Part shown: positions 7,726 to 16,360 of the stretch, piece after piece
Position numbering within the stretch: position 1 is the first letter of the stretch
Layout: every line of letters starts with the position of its first letter
Source of the DNA: Oscillospiraceae bacterium
Lineage (GTDB): Bacteria > Bacillota > Clostridia > Oscillospirales > Oscillospiraceae
Direction of reading: 5' to 3'
Length of the DNA: 64,000 nucleotides
Assembly: GCA_902779945.1 (NCBI GenBank)
Contig: CACZDN010000014.1
Span: 45,931 to 109,930, forward strand
The notes under the pieces: generated by a model
Told to the model about the DNA's origin: nothing
Database searches by the model: none
What the model saw: only the letters and a program-made list of their open reading frames with translations
Translations under genes and position numbers: made by a program

Positions 7726-9624
7726 TTATTGTTCACTCCCGTCCCTGCCCGGCAGGGCCACAAGAAGGTATTTTCCGCTGAGACAGATCAGAAAGCCGCG
7801 CTGCGTGAGCCAGTCCAGGGCGCGGTGAAGCCTCGCTTCCGACCAGGCGCCGGAAAGGCTTTCCGTAATATGAGCCGGGGAGACGGGGCGAACGCACGCC
7901 CTGCACAGCGCGGCTTCCGCCCCGCTGAGAAAGGACACGGAGCTCACTCTGCATGGCCGCGAATCGAGCATCATGATATACTCGCCCCGGTCCAGCATGA
8001 CGAGCCGCGCAGGCTCACCGCGCTTCCAGCTGTCAAGCCAGTCCTGAACGACGCGCCTGAGCTTTTCGTACAGGGGAAGATGCGCCTGAAACGCTTCAAA
8101 GGCTTCGCCGCCTGTCAGGTCGTAATAGAGGGCCGTGTCACGGATCAGATCCTGACTGTTCCCATACAGGAAGGGGTAGAGGGCGTTGGGACGCAGAACG
8201 AGGCCGTAGCGCTCCGGGTCCGTCAGATAGCGGCTGTATCGCTGAAAGGCGATCCGCGTGGCAATCTGCGGCGGCGGCAGGTGCGCGAGCTTCGGCAGAA
8301 GGGCCAACAGCTCCTCATAATCGGCGGCGCTCTCTCCGGGAATGGCGTAGAGGATGTTCCACATGAGGGACACATCGTTTTGCGCGCAGGAGATCATGAA
8401 CGCCACATTCTGAACCGCGCTGCCGCCCTTTCCCATGAGCTGCAGCAGATGATCCTGCAGGCTCTCGACGCCGGCCTGTACGCTGACAAAGCCGGCCCTG
8501 CGCAGGGCGGCGAGCTCCGCGTCTGTCAGATTGGTCTTCACCTCGGCCACAAAACGGTACGGCGTATGCTCCGACTCCAGGAGGGCGGGCAGCTCGCGCA
8601 CCACATTGCGGCTCAGCACGTTGTCTGTCAGCTCAAAGAGGGTCGAGCCGGTCTTCCTGGAGATCTCATGAAGCTCCGCCAGCAGGCGCTGCGGCGTCTT
8701 GGCCCGGTATTTGTTCTTCTCCCCGTTGAGGCCGCAAAAGCTGCACGGGTGCTTTTCGCCCCACCAGCACCCGCGGGAGCCCTCCACGAGAAGCAGCGGC
8801 TCCAGATCCGGCCCGTAAAAGGGACTGTTGCGCAGCAGCTCCGGCAGCTCCGGCGTCATGGCCTGCGCGAGCTGAGAGCTGAAATCGCTGAAATCAGGGA
8901 CCGGCACCCGATTCATGTCCCGCGTCATGGCGTAGGGCAGCGGGTCGGGCAGGGGAGTGCCCCGACAAATGACCCCGCAGGGCAGCGCATCCGCATCACC
9001 TGCGGCCAGGGCGCGGCAGGCCTGGGCCATGCCCTCGTCCCCCTCGCCGAGATACACGGCGTCGACCTGCGGACAAAAGCGCAGGATGGCGGCCCCGGCG
9101 CTGCCGGAACAGTTGGGCCCGCCCATCAGCGTGCGGATCTCCGGCGCCAGCTCCTTCACTCTGCGGAGGATGGCCAGCGTTCCGTTGTTCTGGGTAAAAA
9201 CGGAGCTTGCCGCGAGGACTGAAGGCCGCAGCGCCGCGATCTCACGGGCGGTCTCCTCCGTACAGAGCCCGGCGGCCCGCATCGCCCGGCGGATCAGCCC
9301 GGCAAAGACCGCAGGGTCCAGAAAAGGGTCCCGTTCGGCGGCGAGAGCGGCGTATTCGTCCACGCTCCGGGGCTCCCCGATCCCGGTCAGATGGGAAAAA
9401 ATGAACTCCTCATACAGCGACATGCTCTGCAGGTTGTTCAGCCGCAGACAGAGCTCCGCCCCCATGAGCCGCACCATCCGCAGCATGGGATACAAAACCA
9501 CCGAGGAAATGCCCTCCTGTGCAAGGCAGGACTTGAAGATGGACAGGGCGAGCGACTGCCGGGGAGGAAAGACATAGGGCGCGGAAAGAAAGACGACCTC
9601 CGGCCGCCGATTTGCGCTTGGCAT
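7726..9624 (-). CDS. RiPP maturation radical SAM protein 1 (B12-binding type)
   Basis: First gene of the RiPP operon. The start at 9624 (MPSANRR) is preferred over the ATG at 9639 because GGGGGAAGGA sits just before it, giving 632 residues. Residues 1-220 look like a cobalamin-binding Rossmann domain (LMGGPNCSG, VYLGEGDEG). The radical SAM cluster ligands lie in an unusual CX7CX2C arrangement, GCWWGEKHPCSFC, with C286, C294 and C297; this spacing is the hallmark of the ocin_1 maturase family in NHLP bacteriocin loci. Related enzymes methylate or otherwise alkylate peptide residues, but the reaction here is inference. A small C-terminal winged-helix-like part (about 560-625) follows. Confidence 0.9.
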   Translation of the reverse strand: MPSANRRPEVVFLSAPYVFPPRQSLALSIFKSCLAQEGISSVVLYPMLRMVRLMGAELCLRLNNLQSMSLYEEFIFSHLTGIGEPRSVDEYAALAAERDPFLDPAVFAGLIRRAMRAAGLCTEETAREIAALRPSVLAASSVFTQNNGTLAILRRVKELAPEIRTLMGGPNCSGSAGAAILRFCPQVDAVYLGEGDEGMAQACRALAAGDADALPCGVICRGTPLPDPLPYAMTRDMNRVPVPDFSDFSSQLAQAMTPELPELLRNSPFYGPDLEPLLLVEGSRGCWWGEKHPCSFCGLNGEKNKYRAKTPQRLLAELHEISRKTGSTLFELTDNVLSRNVVRELPALLESEHTPYRFVAEVKTNLTDAELAALRRAGFVSVQAGVESLQDHLLQLMGKGGSAVQNVAFMISCAQNDVSLMWNILYAIPGESAADYEELLALLPKLAHLPPPQIATRIAFQRYSRYLTDPERYGLVLRPNALYPFLYGNSQDLIRDTALYYDLTGGEAFEAFQAHLPLYEKLRRVVQDWLDSWKRGEPARLVMLDRGEYIMMLDSRPCRVSSVSFLSGAEAALCRACVRPVSPAHITESLSGAWSEARLHRALDWLTQRGFLICLSGKYLLVALPGRDGSEQ

Positions 9625-9719
9625 GTTTCCTTCCCCCATAGGTAAGGGCCTCTCTTTCCGGACTACATAGACCGTTTCGGGCCGGACAGGATGTGGCCCA
9701 AAATTGACTGCTTTATTCC

Positions 9720-9748
9720 AGTATAAACCGAAACAAACTGAATTGCAA
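9720..9748 (-). promoter_or_regulatory. Promoter of the RiPP operon
   Basis: On the minus strand, -35 TTGCAA (9743-9748) and -10 TATACT (9720-9725) are 17 bp apart. Transcription would begin near 9713, about 90 nt before the first radical SAM gene. It is the only good promoter seen for genes 1-9624, which overlap or nearly touch. Confidence 0.7.
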
Positions 9749-9828
9749 TGTTATTCGATGCGCGATTTCCTCAACCGATTTTCCGACACGCTGCGGGGTT
9801 TCCCGCACGGTCTTCGCTCGAACCAGCC

Positions 9829-10650
9829 TCAGACCTGCGCGTCCCGGTCCAGGGATTTCCGGAGCTCATCCCGCAAAACGCGCAGCTGCGCACACTGCTT
9901 TTCGCTCCACAGGGGCTTGCCGTCGCCTCCGCGCTCTTCCAGCAGGCGGTCGAGATAGCCCTGCTCCTTTGCGATGCGCCGGCTCTCCGGAAAGACCAGC
10001 TCAAAGGCCATGCAGCAGTGGGCGATATGTCCTTCAAAGCGGGTCTTTCGGAGCCGGCTCGGCACGCAGCGGTGTGCGCGCACGCAGTCCATCACCGCCT
10101 CGTTCGCCTCGTCCCCCTCGACAATCAGGGCCAGGCTTGTGCCGATGCGCTGCTCGAAAGGCAGCTCCGAGACAACACGGAAGATGTCGAGCTTGTCCGC
10201 ATCCCGGATGAGCTCACAGAAGCGGCGTGTGCGGGCGTCCTGATCCGCGGGCAGCGTGAGCTTGTTGTGCAGGCGTATCGCTGTCTCCAGCAGGAGCAGT
10301 TCCTCCGGCGGGAGTGATTCGGCGGGAAAGGCGTCGATCAGCTTTTCCCGAAACAGCAGATCGGCGCCGAATTCGGCGTGATCCACGGAGGCGGAGTCGA
10401 TGAAGGTGCCGTAGCGCTTCACCTGCTCAAAGCGCCCGATGTCGTGCAGCAGGCCGAGAAACCAGGCAAACGTCACGTCGCCGCTGCCCATCCCGAGGCT
10501 CTCGGCGATCCGCTCGCAGTTTTCGGCGACGCGCAGCGTGTGCTCCACCTTGTGCCGGATCATGATGTTGCCGGTATCGTAATGTGCGGTATATGCATAG
10601 AACGCCGCTTCGGCTTGCTTTTTGTCCACCACGGTCATCTCCCATTTCAT
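9829..10650 (-). CDS. HD-domain phosphohydrolase
   Basis: 273-residue soluble protein with a metal-dependent HD fold. The visible ligands are the histidine of HKVEHTLRV, the HD doublet in GLLHDIGRFE, a further histidine in VDHAEFG and an aspartate in RDADKLDIF. This arrangement fits nucleotide or phosphoester hydrolases of the HD superfamily; the substrate cannot be told. It is transcribed alone on the minus strand, upstream of the RiPP promoter and divergent from the serine dehydratase genes. The first ATG is used, though its ribosome-binding site is poor and an ATG at 10638 is possible. Confidence 0.82.
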   Translation of the reverse strand: MKWEMTVVDKKQAEAAFYAYTAHYDTGNIMIRHKVEHTLRVAENCERIAESLGMGSGDVTFAWFLGLLHDIGRFEQVKRYGTFIDSASVDHAEFGADLLFREKLIDAFPAESLPPEELLLLETAIRLHNKLTLPADQDARTRRFCELIRDADKLDIFRVVSELPFEQRIGTSLALIVEGDEANEAVMDCVRAHRCVPSRLRKTRFEGHIAHCCMAFELVFPESRRIAKEQGYLDRLLEERGGDGKPLWSEKQCAQLRVLRDELRKSLDRDAQV

Positions 10651-10777
10651 ACTATAACACTTACTATATCACAGACTCTCGCATAGTTCCATCACAAAAC
10701 GAGAAAAACGGAAAATCAGGGGCTTTCCGCGCTTATGAAAGGGAGAGGCGGTAAGAGCAAAATTGCATGTCTGCGGC

Positions 10778-10806
10778 TTGCATGAACGCGGCGCTTGACG
10801 TATAAT
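10778..10806 (+). promoter_or_regulatory. Promoter of sdaAB-sdaAA
   Basis: -35 TTGCAT (10778-10783), a 17 bp spacer and a perfect -10 TATAAT (10801-10806). The predicted start near 10813 leaves a leader of about 205 nt before sdaAB. Confidence 0.72.
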
Positions 10807-10812
10807 CAGATT

Positions 10813-11018
10813 GCCGACGCGGTCGGTTTTACCGCCGCGGACACGGACGGCGAAGCGGAAGCAGAAGATAAGAGATGGCGTATGAGTTCGACGTGTGCTG
10901 AAACGAGGGGCCGGCGTGATTCCCGGGACAGGCAGCTATATGGCCGGCCGGGATGAAGTCCTTCCCCTGCGCGCACGGCGCCCGGGCTGGCGGAGCAAGA
11001 CCGCATAAGGAGAAGAGC
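10813..11018 (+). other. Long GC-rich leader of the serine dehydratase operon
   Basis: Untranslated stretch between the promoter and sdaAB. It can fold locally (TCCCGG near 10920 with CCGGGA near 10945, enclosing GGC/GCC). I compared it by eye with glycine, cobalamin, FMN, ZTP and T-box motifs and found no match. It may be structured, but no known element is supported. Confidence 0.3.
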
Positions 11019-11687
11019 ATGAACGTATTTGACATCATCGGGCCTGTCATGATCGGCCCGTCGAGTTCCCATACGGCGGGCGCCGTGCGCATCGGCCGTG
11101 TGGTCAATAAGCTAATGGACGGGCAGACGCCGGAAAAGCTGGAGATCACCCTCTCCGGCTCCTTCGCCGAGACCTATCGCGGGCATGGCACGGATCGGGC
11201 GCTGCTGGCCGGGATCATGGGCTATCACAGCTATTCAGAGGAGATCCGCGACGCGCTGGAGATCGCAAGAGGCAGGGGCATTGAATATGCCTTTATCAAG
11301 AAGAACCTGCCCGGCGCGCACCCCAACACTGCCCGCATCCTGTACACCCTGGCCGACGGCTCCACCGGATCGGTCCAGGGGGCCAGCATCGGCGGCGGCA
11401 ATATCCGCGTCGATCTGATCAACGACATGCGTGTGGATTTCAGCGGCGAGAGCAACACTCTGCTGGTCATGCATCTGGACCGCCCCGGCGTCATCGCCGC
11501 GGTCACGACGCTGATGCGCTGGGAATACGCGGACCTGAATATCTGCAACTTCCACCTGTCCCGCGAGCGGCGCGGCGGAAACGCCATCATGACGATCGAG
11601 ATCGACAATATGCCCCCCTCGACGCTGATCCACGACATCCGCGAGCTGGAGCATGTCACCAACGCGCTGCTGATCCGGCGCCTGTAA
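11019..11687 (+). CDS. sdaAB: L-serine dehydratase, iron-sulfur type, beta subunit
   Basis: 222 residues starting at the ATG behind AAGGAGAAGAGC; the open frame upstream is leader. The opening segment FDIIGPVMIGPSSSHTAGA is diagnostic of the beta subunit of the oxygen-sensitive [4Fe-4S] serine dehydratase, which turns L-serine into pyruvate and ammonia. The C-terminal ~75 residues (LVMHLDRPGVIAAV onward) form an ACT domain that normally binds serine as a regulator. The alpha subunit follows 15 bp downstream, giving the two-gene Bacillota arrangement. The released ammonia links it to the nitrogen genes further right. Confidence 0.95.
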   Translation: MNVFDIIGPVMIGPSSSHTAGAVRIGRVVNKLMDGQTPEKLEITLSGSFAETYRGHGTDRALLAGIMGYHSYSEEIRDALEIARGRGIEYAFIKKNLPGAHPNTARILYTLADGSTGSVQGASIGGGNIRVDLINDMRVDFSGESNTLLVMHLDRPGVIAAVTTLMRWEYADLNICNFHLSRERRGGNAIMTIEIDNMPPSTLIHDIRELEHVTNALLIRRL

Positions 11688-11702
11688 GAGAGGGAAAACA
11701 AA

Positions 11703-12626
11703 ATGCTGAAATACGAATCCATACACGAGCTTGTGAGCGCCGCCGGGGAGCGGGGCCTCAAAATCAGCGAGCTGGTGCTTCAGGACCAGGCCGAGGCCAT
11801 GGAGAAGACGCCGGAGGAGCTCTATGAGCGGATGCGCAGGAGCTTCGAGGTCATGCGCGAGTCCGTTGCCGCAGGACAGAAGGAGGAGCAGCGCTCCATG
11901 TCCGGTCTCACCGGCGGTGAGGGCTATAAAATGAAGCGGTATGCGGACGAGCAGGGCGGCCTTTGCGGTACGTTCCTGTCTCACGCCATCGCCCGCGCCC
12001 TGGCCGTGGCGGGCTGCAATGCCTCCATGGGCCGCATCGTCGCCGCCCCCACCGCCGGAAGCTGCGGCATCCTGCCCGGCTGCCTGGTTTCCCTCTACGA
12101 AGACCGCGGTTTGCCGGAGAAGGACATCGTCATGTCCATCTTTACCGCAGGCGCTTTCGGCATGGTCATCGCCGCAAACGCCGGCATCGCCGGGGCACAG
12201 GGCGGCTGCCAGGCCGAGTGCGGCAGCGCTGCCGGCATGGCTGCGGCATCCCTGGTCGAGCTGATAGGCGGCACGCCCGCTCAGTGTGCCGACGCCTGCG
12301 CCATCGCCATCGCAAACCAGCTCGGGCTGGTGTGCGACCCTGTGGCGGGTCTGGTGGAGATCCCCTGCATCAAAAGAAACGTCTCCGGCCTGGTAATTGC
12401 TTTCTCCAGCGCCGATCTGGCTCTGGCGGGCATCGGGCCGAAGATCCCCGCGGACGAATGCATCGACGCCATGCGTGAGGTCGGAAATGCCATGCCTGCC
12501 GCCCTTCGGGAGACGGCGGGCGGCGGTCTCGCTGCGACGCCGACAGGCCTGAAGCTGCGCGAGCAGGTGTTCGGAAAGCAGAACGGCCGCGGCGATTCCG
12601 CGCCGTCCGCGCTTTCTCAGAGGTGA
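11703..12626 (+). CDS. sdaAA: L-serine dehydratase, iron-sulfur type, alpha subunit
   Basis: 307-residue catalytic subunit partnering sdaAB. The cysteines in GSCGILPGC and CDPVAGLVEIPC provide the [4Fe-4S] ligands, and the glycine-rich APTAGSCGI and GGLAATPTGL segments are family signatures. The enzyme catalyses iron-sulfur-assisted elimination of water and then ammonia from serine in the cytoplasm. Length and motifs are complete. It is co-transcribed with sdaAB, with a GAGAGGG site before the ATG. Confidence 0.95.
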   Translation: MLKYESIHELVSAAGERGLKISELVLQDQAEAMEKTPEELYERMRRSFEVMRESVAAGQKEEQRSMSGLTGGEGYKMKRYADEQGGLCGTFLSHAIARALAVAGCNASMGRIVAAPTAGSCGILPGCLVSLYEDRGLPEKDIVMSIFTAGAFGMVIAANAGIAGAQGGCQAECGSAAGMAAASLVELIGGTPAQCADACAIAIANQLGLVCDPVAGLVEIPCIKRNVSGLVIAFSSADLALAGIGPKIPADECIDAMREVGNAMPAALRETAGGGLAATPTGLKLREQVFGKQNGRGDSAPSALSQR

Positions 12627-12699
12627 CTGAAGCCGCATGTGCGAGCAGGCGGCCTTTCGGAAAATGCCTGAAAAAGCTCCGGCATACGCAAACCGGCTC

Positions 12700-12728
12700 T
12701 TGCCGTGTCCTGCTGACGCTGATATACT
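12700..12728 (+). promoter_or_regulatory. Possible promoter of the AspT-family gene
   Basis: -35 TTGCCG (12700-12705), 17 bp spacer and extended -10 TGA-TATACT (12723-12728). It implies a leader of nearly 400 nt that contains a MITE-like element. Confidence 0.5.
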
Positions 12729-12952
12729 GTAAATATAAGCAAACATGAGATGACGTTGAGGCCTGCCTGATCTGCCTTGTGATCACGCTCCTGCGAAAAC
12801 CGCGCCCCGCCATGAGACACAGATTCGGATTTGACAGGACGGGAGAGCGCGTCCTTCGGCGGATATACCACCGCAGCGTTCTTTACACGTTCTCGAGCGC
12901 CTTTACCGTGATGAGGAACACGGCTGTCGTAAGAGCTGTATGTTTTTGTTAG
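12729..12952 (+). other. Gene-free leader region before MITE copy 1
   Basis: No convincing reading frame. It includes a short hairpin (GGACGGGAGAGCGCGTCC, around 12837-12855). I looked for glycine and guanidine riboswitch cores and found none. The function of this unusually long leader, if it is one, is open. Confidence 0.3.
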
Positions 12953-13110
12953 GGCAACACCGCATAATTCGGCGAGAGCGAATCCTGAGAAAATTTGGGT
13001 TCTGATGAAGGCTTTTTTTGCAGGAATACTTTGTGTATTTCAAGAAAAAGTGACAAAATCAGAGCGCGAATTTTCCAGGAGGTGCCGAAGGCGAATTGCG
13101 CGGTGTTGCC
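12953..13110 (+). mobile_element. MITE-like element, copy 1 (158 bp)
   Basis: Begins GGCAACACCGCATAATTCGGC and ends with GCGGTGTTGCC, an imperfect ~21 bp terminal inverted repeat whose outer 11 bp are nearly exact. It is flanked on both sides by TTAG, a 4 bp target duplication. The right end lies 22 bp before the AspT-family start codon, so the element is inside that gene's 5' leader. It encodes no protein: a stop interrupts the short frame seen in other copies. Confidence 0.85.
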
Positions 13111-13132
13111 TTAGAGAGAGGAGTAGAAATAA

Positions 13133-14431
13133 ATGAGTTTGTTCAACGGCGTAATCCAGATCACCGGGATCACTTATCAGCTTTTTGTCGTTTTCGCGGT
13201 CATTCTCGTCGGGTATCTGATCGGAAGGATCGAGGTCAAGGGCGTCAGTCTGGGGACGGCGGGCGTGTTCATTGCAGCGCTCATATTCGGCGCACTGTTC
13301 AGCGCGGAGCTCCATAAGACCATGACCCTGAGCGGGGACGACATCACCTCCAACGCTTTCAAGATCATCGAAAACGCGGGCCTGATCCTGTTCGTGGGCT
13401 CTGTCGGCATGATCGCCGGGCCGAGCTTTTTCAGAAATCTGAAAAAGAACTACAAATCCTACATCCTGATCGGGGTCGTCATCATCCTCGGCGGCGCGCT
13501 CGCGTCGATCGCGTGCTACTATGTGGGCCTCGGCGCTGCGGAGCTTCCCGCCGAGATCGCCGAGCTCGGGATCACGAAAAAGCAGTATATGATCTCCGTG
13601 ATCACGGGCATCATGTCCGGCGCGCTCACCTCCACGCCGGCGTTTTCCGCCGCGCAGGCCACCGCAGCCTCGCTCGTTGCCCCGGAGGCGGCGGACGCCA
13701 TTCAGGACATCATCACCATCGGACACGCTATCGCCTATATCTTCGGTGTTATCGGCGTCGTGCTGTTCATTCAGCTCGTCCCCAGGTTCCTCAAGGCCGA
13801 CATGGCGAAGGAGCGGGAGCTGATCGCCATGGTAGACACCGGAGTGCGCGCGGACGAGAAAAAGAGCAGATTCCGGATAGACCCAAGCGGCTACGCTGCC
13901 TTCGGCTTTGTCGTGGTCGCCGGGATCTTCCTCGGCATGATCCGGGTGCCGCTGTCCTCAAAGGGACTCTCGGGCACCTCGTTCAGCCTGACGACCACGG
14001 GCGGCGTCCTGCTCTCGGGTCTCATCCTCTCCCACTTCGGGCATATCGGGCCTGTCAGCCTGTCGGCGGACCGGCGTATGATGGAGGTCTTTCAGGAGTT
14101 CGGCCTTATCCTGTTTCTTATCGGCGCGGGCATCCCCGGCGGCGCTTCCTTCGTGAAGTATTTCCACGCGGTCTATTTCCTGTACGGCGTAATCATCACT
14201 GTGATCCCGATGATCATCGGCTACTTTGTCGCAAAGCATCTGCTCAGGCTCCCGCTTCTGAACACACTCGGCTCCATTACGGGCGGGATGACGTCTACGC
14301 CGGCCCTCGGCGCGCTCATCAAAACGGCCGGGTCTGACGACGTCGCGTCCTCCTATGCCTCCACCTATCCGATCGCGCTCATCTGCGTGGTGCTGGCGTC
14401 CCAGTTTCTGCTGCTGCTTTTTGGATCGTGA
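13133..14431 (+). CDS. AspT/YidE-family anion exchanger
   Basis: 432-residue membrane protein with about ten to eleven helices in two homologous halves. Each half carries a copy of the family's GxxTSTPA motif: GALTSTPAF in the first and GGMTSTPAL in the second. The family includes the aspartate:alanine exchanger AspT and related YidE/YbjL proteins; the central RCK-type domains of longer members are absent here. The substrate is probably a small carboxylate or amino acid, and following serine dehydratase hints at amino-acid metabolism. A GAGAGGAGT site lies 5' of the ATG. Confidence 0.85.
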   Translation: MSLFNGVIQITGITYQLFVVFAVILVGYLIGRIEVKGVSLGTAGVFIAALIFGALFSAELHKTMTLSGDDITSNAFKIIENAGLILFVGSVGMIAGPSFFRNLKKNYKSYILIGVVIILGGALASIACYYVGLGAAELPAEIAELGITKKQYMISVITGIMSGALTSTPAFSAAQATAASLVAPEAADAIQDIITIGHAIAYIFGVIGVVLFIQLVPRFLKADMAKERELIAMVDTGVRADEKKSRFRIDPSGYAAFGFVVVAGIFLGMIRVPLSSKGLSGTSFSLTTTGGVLLSGLILSHFGHIGPVSLSADRRMMEVFQEFGLILFLIGAGIPGGASFVKYFHAVYFLYGVIITVIPMIIGYFVAKHLLRLPLLNTLGSITGGMTSTPALGALIKTAGSDDVASSYASTYPIALICVVLASQFLLLLFGS

Positions 14432-14498
14432 GACTCTGTCCCCCGATCAAAAGCGTGTCTTTTGCCTGAACCGGAATCGAGTACAAGGAGAGTAAACC

Positions 14499-16283
14499 AT
14501 GAGCATGGAAACAACGCCGCGCATATCCTCAGACCTCGGACTGCAAACGAAGATTTACTTCCGCCTGCTGCCCTATCAGATCCTTCTGGCCGTGATCAAC
14601 GCGATCAACGGCATCGTCGACGGCCTCTATGCCAGCAACGCCATCGGCGTGACGGCGATGAGTGCCATCGGGCTCTTTAACCCCTTCAACCTTTTCCTGT
14701 ACGCGGCGAGCATGATGCTGGTCAGCGGCTCGCAGATCCTGTACGGGCGCTATCTGGCAAAGGAGCGCGAGCGTATCCACAGTGTGTTCAGCGTGGACCT
14801 CGTCCTCTCGACCGGGCTCTCGGTCCTGACGGCTCTGGTGCTGGCGCTGGGTGCACTGACCGGCGCGACGCGTGTGATGATCGCGGAAGAAGCGGTCCTG
14901 CCGGTCTTCAACCAATATCTTCTGGGGCAGTCGGTCGGCATCCCGGCGCTGGTGCTGGGCCAGCAGCTCTTTGCTTTCCTGTCCCTCGAAAACCAGACGA
15001 AGCGGACCATGGCCGCCAGCCTCGTCTGCATCGCTGCGAAAGCAGCCATGAACCAGGTGCTTGTCGTCTTCTTCAACATGGGGAGCTTCGGCCTGGGCCT
15101 TGCCTCCTCGGTTGCGATGTGGCTGTTTCTCATTATTCAGGCCATGTATTATCTGCGGGGCAGATCGGAGTGGCACTTCTCCCTTCGGGCCTGCCGGTGG
15201 AAGGATGCGCTCCAGATCGTCGGCCTTGGCTACCCCGGGGCGATGCCCCGCTTTTTCGAGATGCTTCGCGGCTTCATTGTGAACGTGGTGGTGCTCAGGT
15301 ATGTGGGCAGCGTGGGGCTGTCGGCCTTCGCGGCGTCCGGCTCGCTGCTGGGTGTTGTCTGGGCCTATCCCTTCGGCCTGATGGCGGTCGAGCGTATCCT
15401 CTACAGCATCAGCTGGGGTGAGGAGGACCGGAGAAGCGTGACGGACACCATGCGCATCACGCTCACACGCGGCGTGCTCATCATGTTCGGCATCGCGGCT
15501 CTCCTGGTCCTCGCGGCGGTGCCGCTGACGCACCTTTTCTATCGGGACCCCTCGGATCCGGTCTACACCATGACTGTCATGGGCTTTCGCCTGCTGCCGT
15601 GCTGTATGCCGCTGTCCGTGTTCAGCCTGAGCTACAGCTGCTATGCCCAGGTCGCGGAGAAACGGCTGATGGCCAATCTCCTCCCGATCGTGGACGGCGC
15701 GCTGGGCGTCGTCAGCTGCAGCGTGGTCCTGATCCCGCTTATCGGGATGAATGGCCTGTATATCGCGAACATCCTCAACGGCGTGATTTGTCTTCTGATG
15801 GTCGTCATCTGCGTCTGGATCTCAAAGAAGCGCTTCCCTCGTACGCTGGAGGATCTGATGGCGTATCCGGACAGCTTCGGCGTGGACGAGAAGAAACGGC
15901 TTGACGTGACGGTGCGCAGTGTGGAGGACGTGCTGGCCGTTTCCGAGAGCGTGATGGCCTTCTGCGAGGCGAGGGGCGTCGACCGGCGCCGCTCGGCCCT
16001 GTCGGGGCTGTGTCTGGAGGAGATGGCGGGCAATGTGGTGCAGCACGGCTTTACAAAGGATCACAAGCCGCACTCACTGGATATCCGCGTCTCGCTCAAG
16101 GATGACGACGTGATCCTACGCCTCCGGGACGACTGCATCGCTTTTGACCCCGTCTCGCGCGCCAAGGCGAACGAATCCGACGACGGGATCCGAAACCTGG
16201 GTATCGGCCTGGTAAACGCCATCGCAAAGGAGGAGCAGTACCAGAACCTCCTGGGCCTCAATGTTCTGATGATCCGCATTTGA
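14499..16283 (+). CDS. MATE-family transporter fused to a HATPase_c (RsbW-like) domain
   Basis: 594 residues in two parts. Residues 1-450 form a twelve-helix MATE/polysaccharide-flippase-type transporter. Residues about 455-594 are a soluble GHKL ATP-binding domain of the anti-sigma RsbW/SpoIIAB kind: the N-box is seen in CLEEMAGNVVQHG, the G1-like aspartate in LRDDCIAFDP and the glycine box in GIGLVNAIA. No histidine-kinase H-box is present, so the domain may act as a protein serine kinase or nucleotide sensor. A continuous frame through the junction argues against an error. Function is inferred only from the parts. Confidence 0.85.
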   Translation: MSMETTPRISSDLGLQTKIYFRLLPYQILLAVINAINGIVDGLYASNAIGVTAMSAIGLFNPFNLFLYAASMMLVSGSQILYGRYLAKERERIHSVFSVDLVLSTGLSVLTALVLALGALTGATRVMIAEEAVLPVFNQYLLGQSVGIPALVLGQQLFAFLSLENQTKRTMAASLVCIAAKAAMNQVLVVFFNMGSFGLGLASSVAMWLFLIIQAMYYLRGRSEWHFSLRACRWKDALQIVGLGYPGAMPRFFEMLRGFIVNVVVLRYVGSVGLSAFAASGSLLGVVWAYPFGLMAVERILYSISWGEEDRRSVTDTMRITLTRGVLIMFGIAALLVLAAVPLTHLFYRDPSDPVYTMTVMGFRLLPCCMPLSVFSLSYSCYAQVAEKRLMANLLPIVDGALGVVSCSVVLIPLIGMNGLYIANILNGVICLLMVVICVWISKKRFPRTLEDLMAYPDSFGVDEKKRLDVTVRSVEDVLAVSESVMAFCEARGVDRRRSALSGLCLEEMAGNVVQHGFTKDHKPHSLDIRVSLKDDDVILRLRDDCIAFDPVSRAKANESDDGIRNLGIGLVNAIAKEEQYQNLLGLNVLMIRI

Positions 16284-16360
16284 ACTTCGCGCCCGGCCCT
16301 GCGGGATCGCTTGAGAGAGAGGGCCGCTCCTGAAACCGGAATGCGAGGGAGGAAAGAAAA

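Noticed and set aside
12837-12900. Glycine or guanidine riboswitch before the AspT-family gene
   Set aside because: GGACGGGAGAG is suggestive, but the other conserved blocks of those aptamers are missing.
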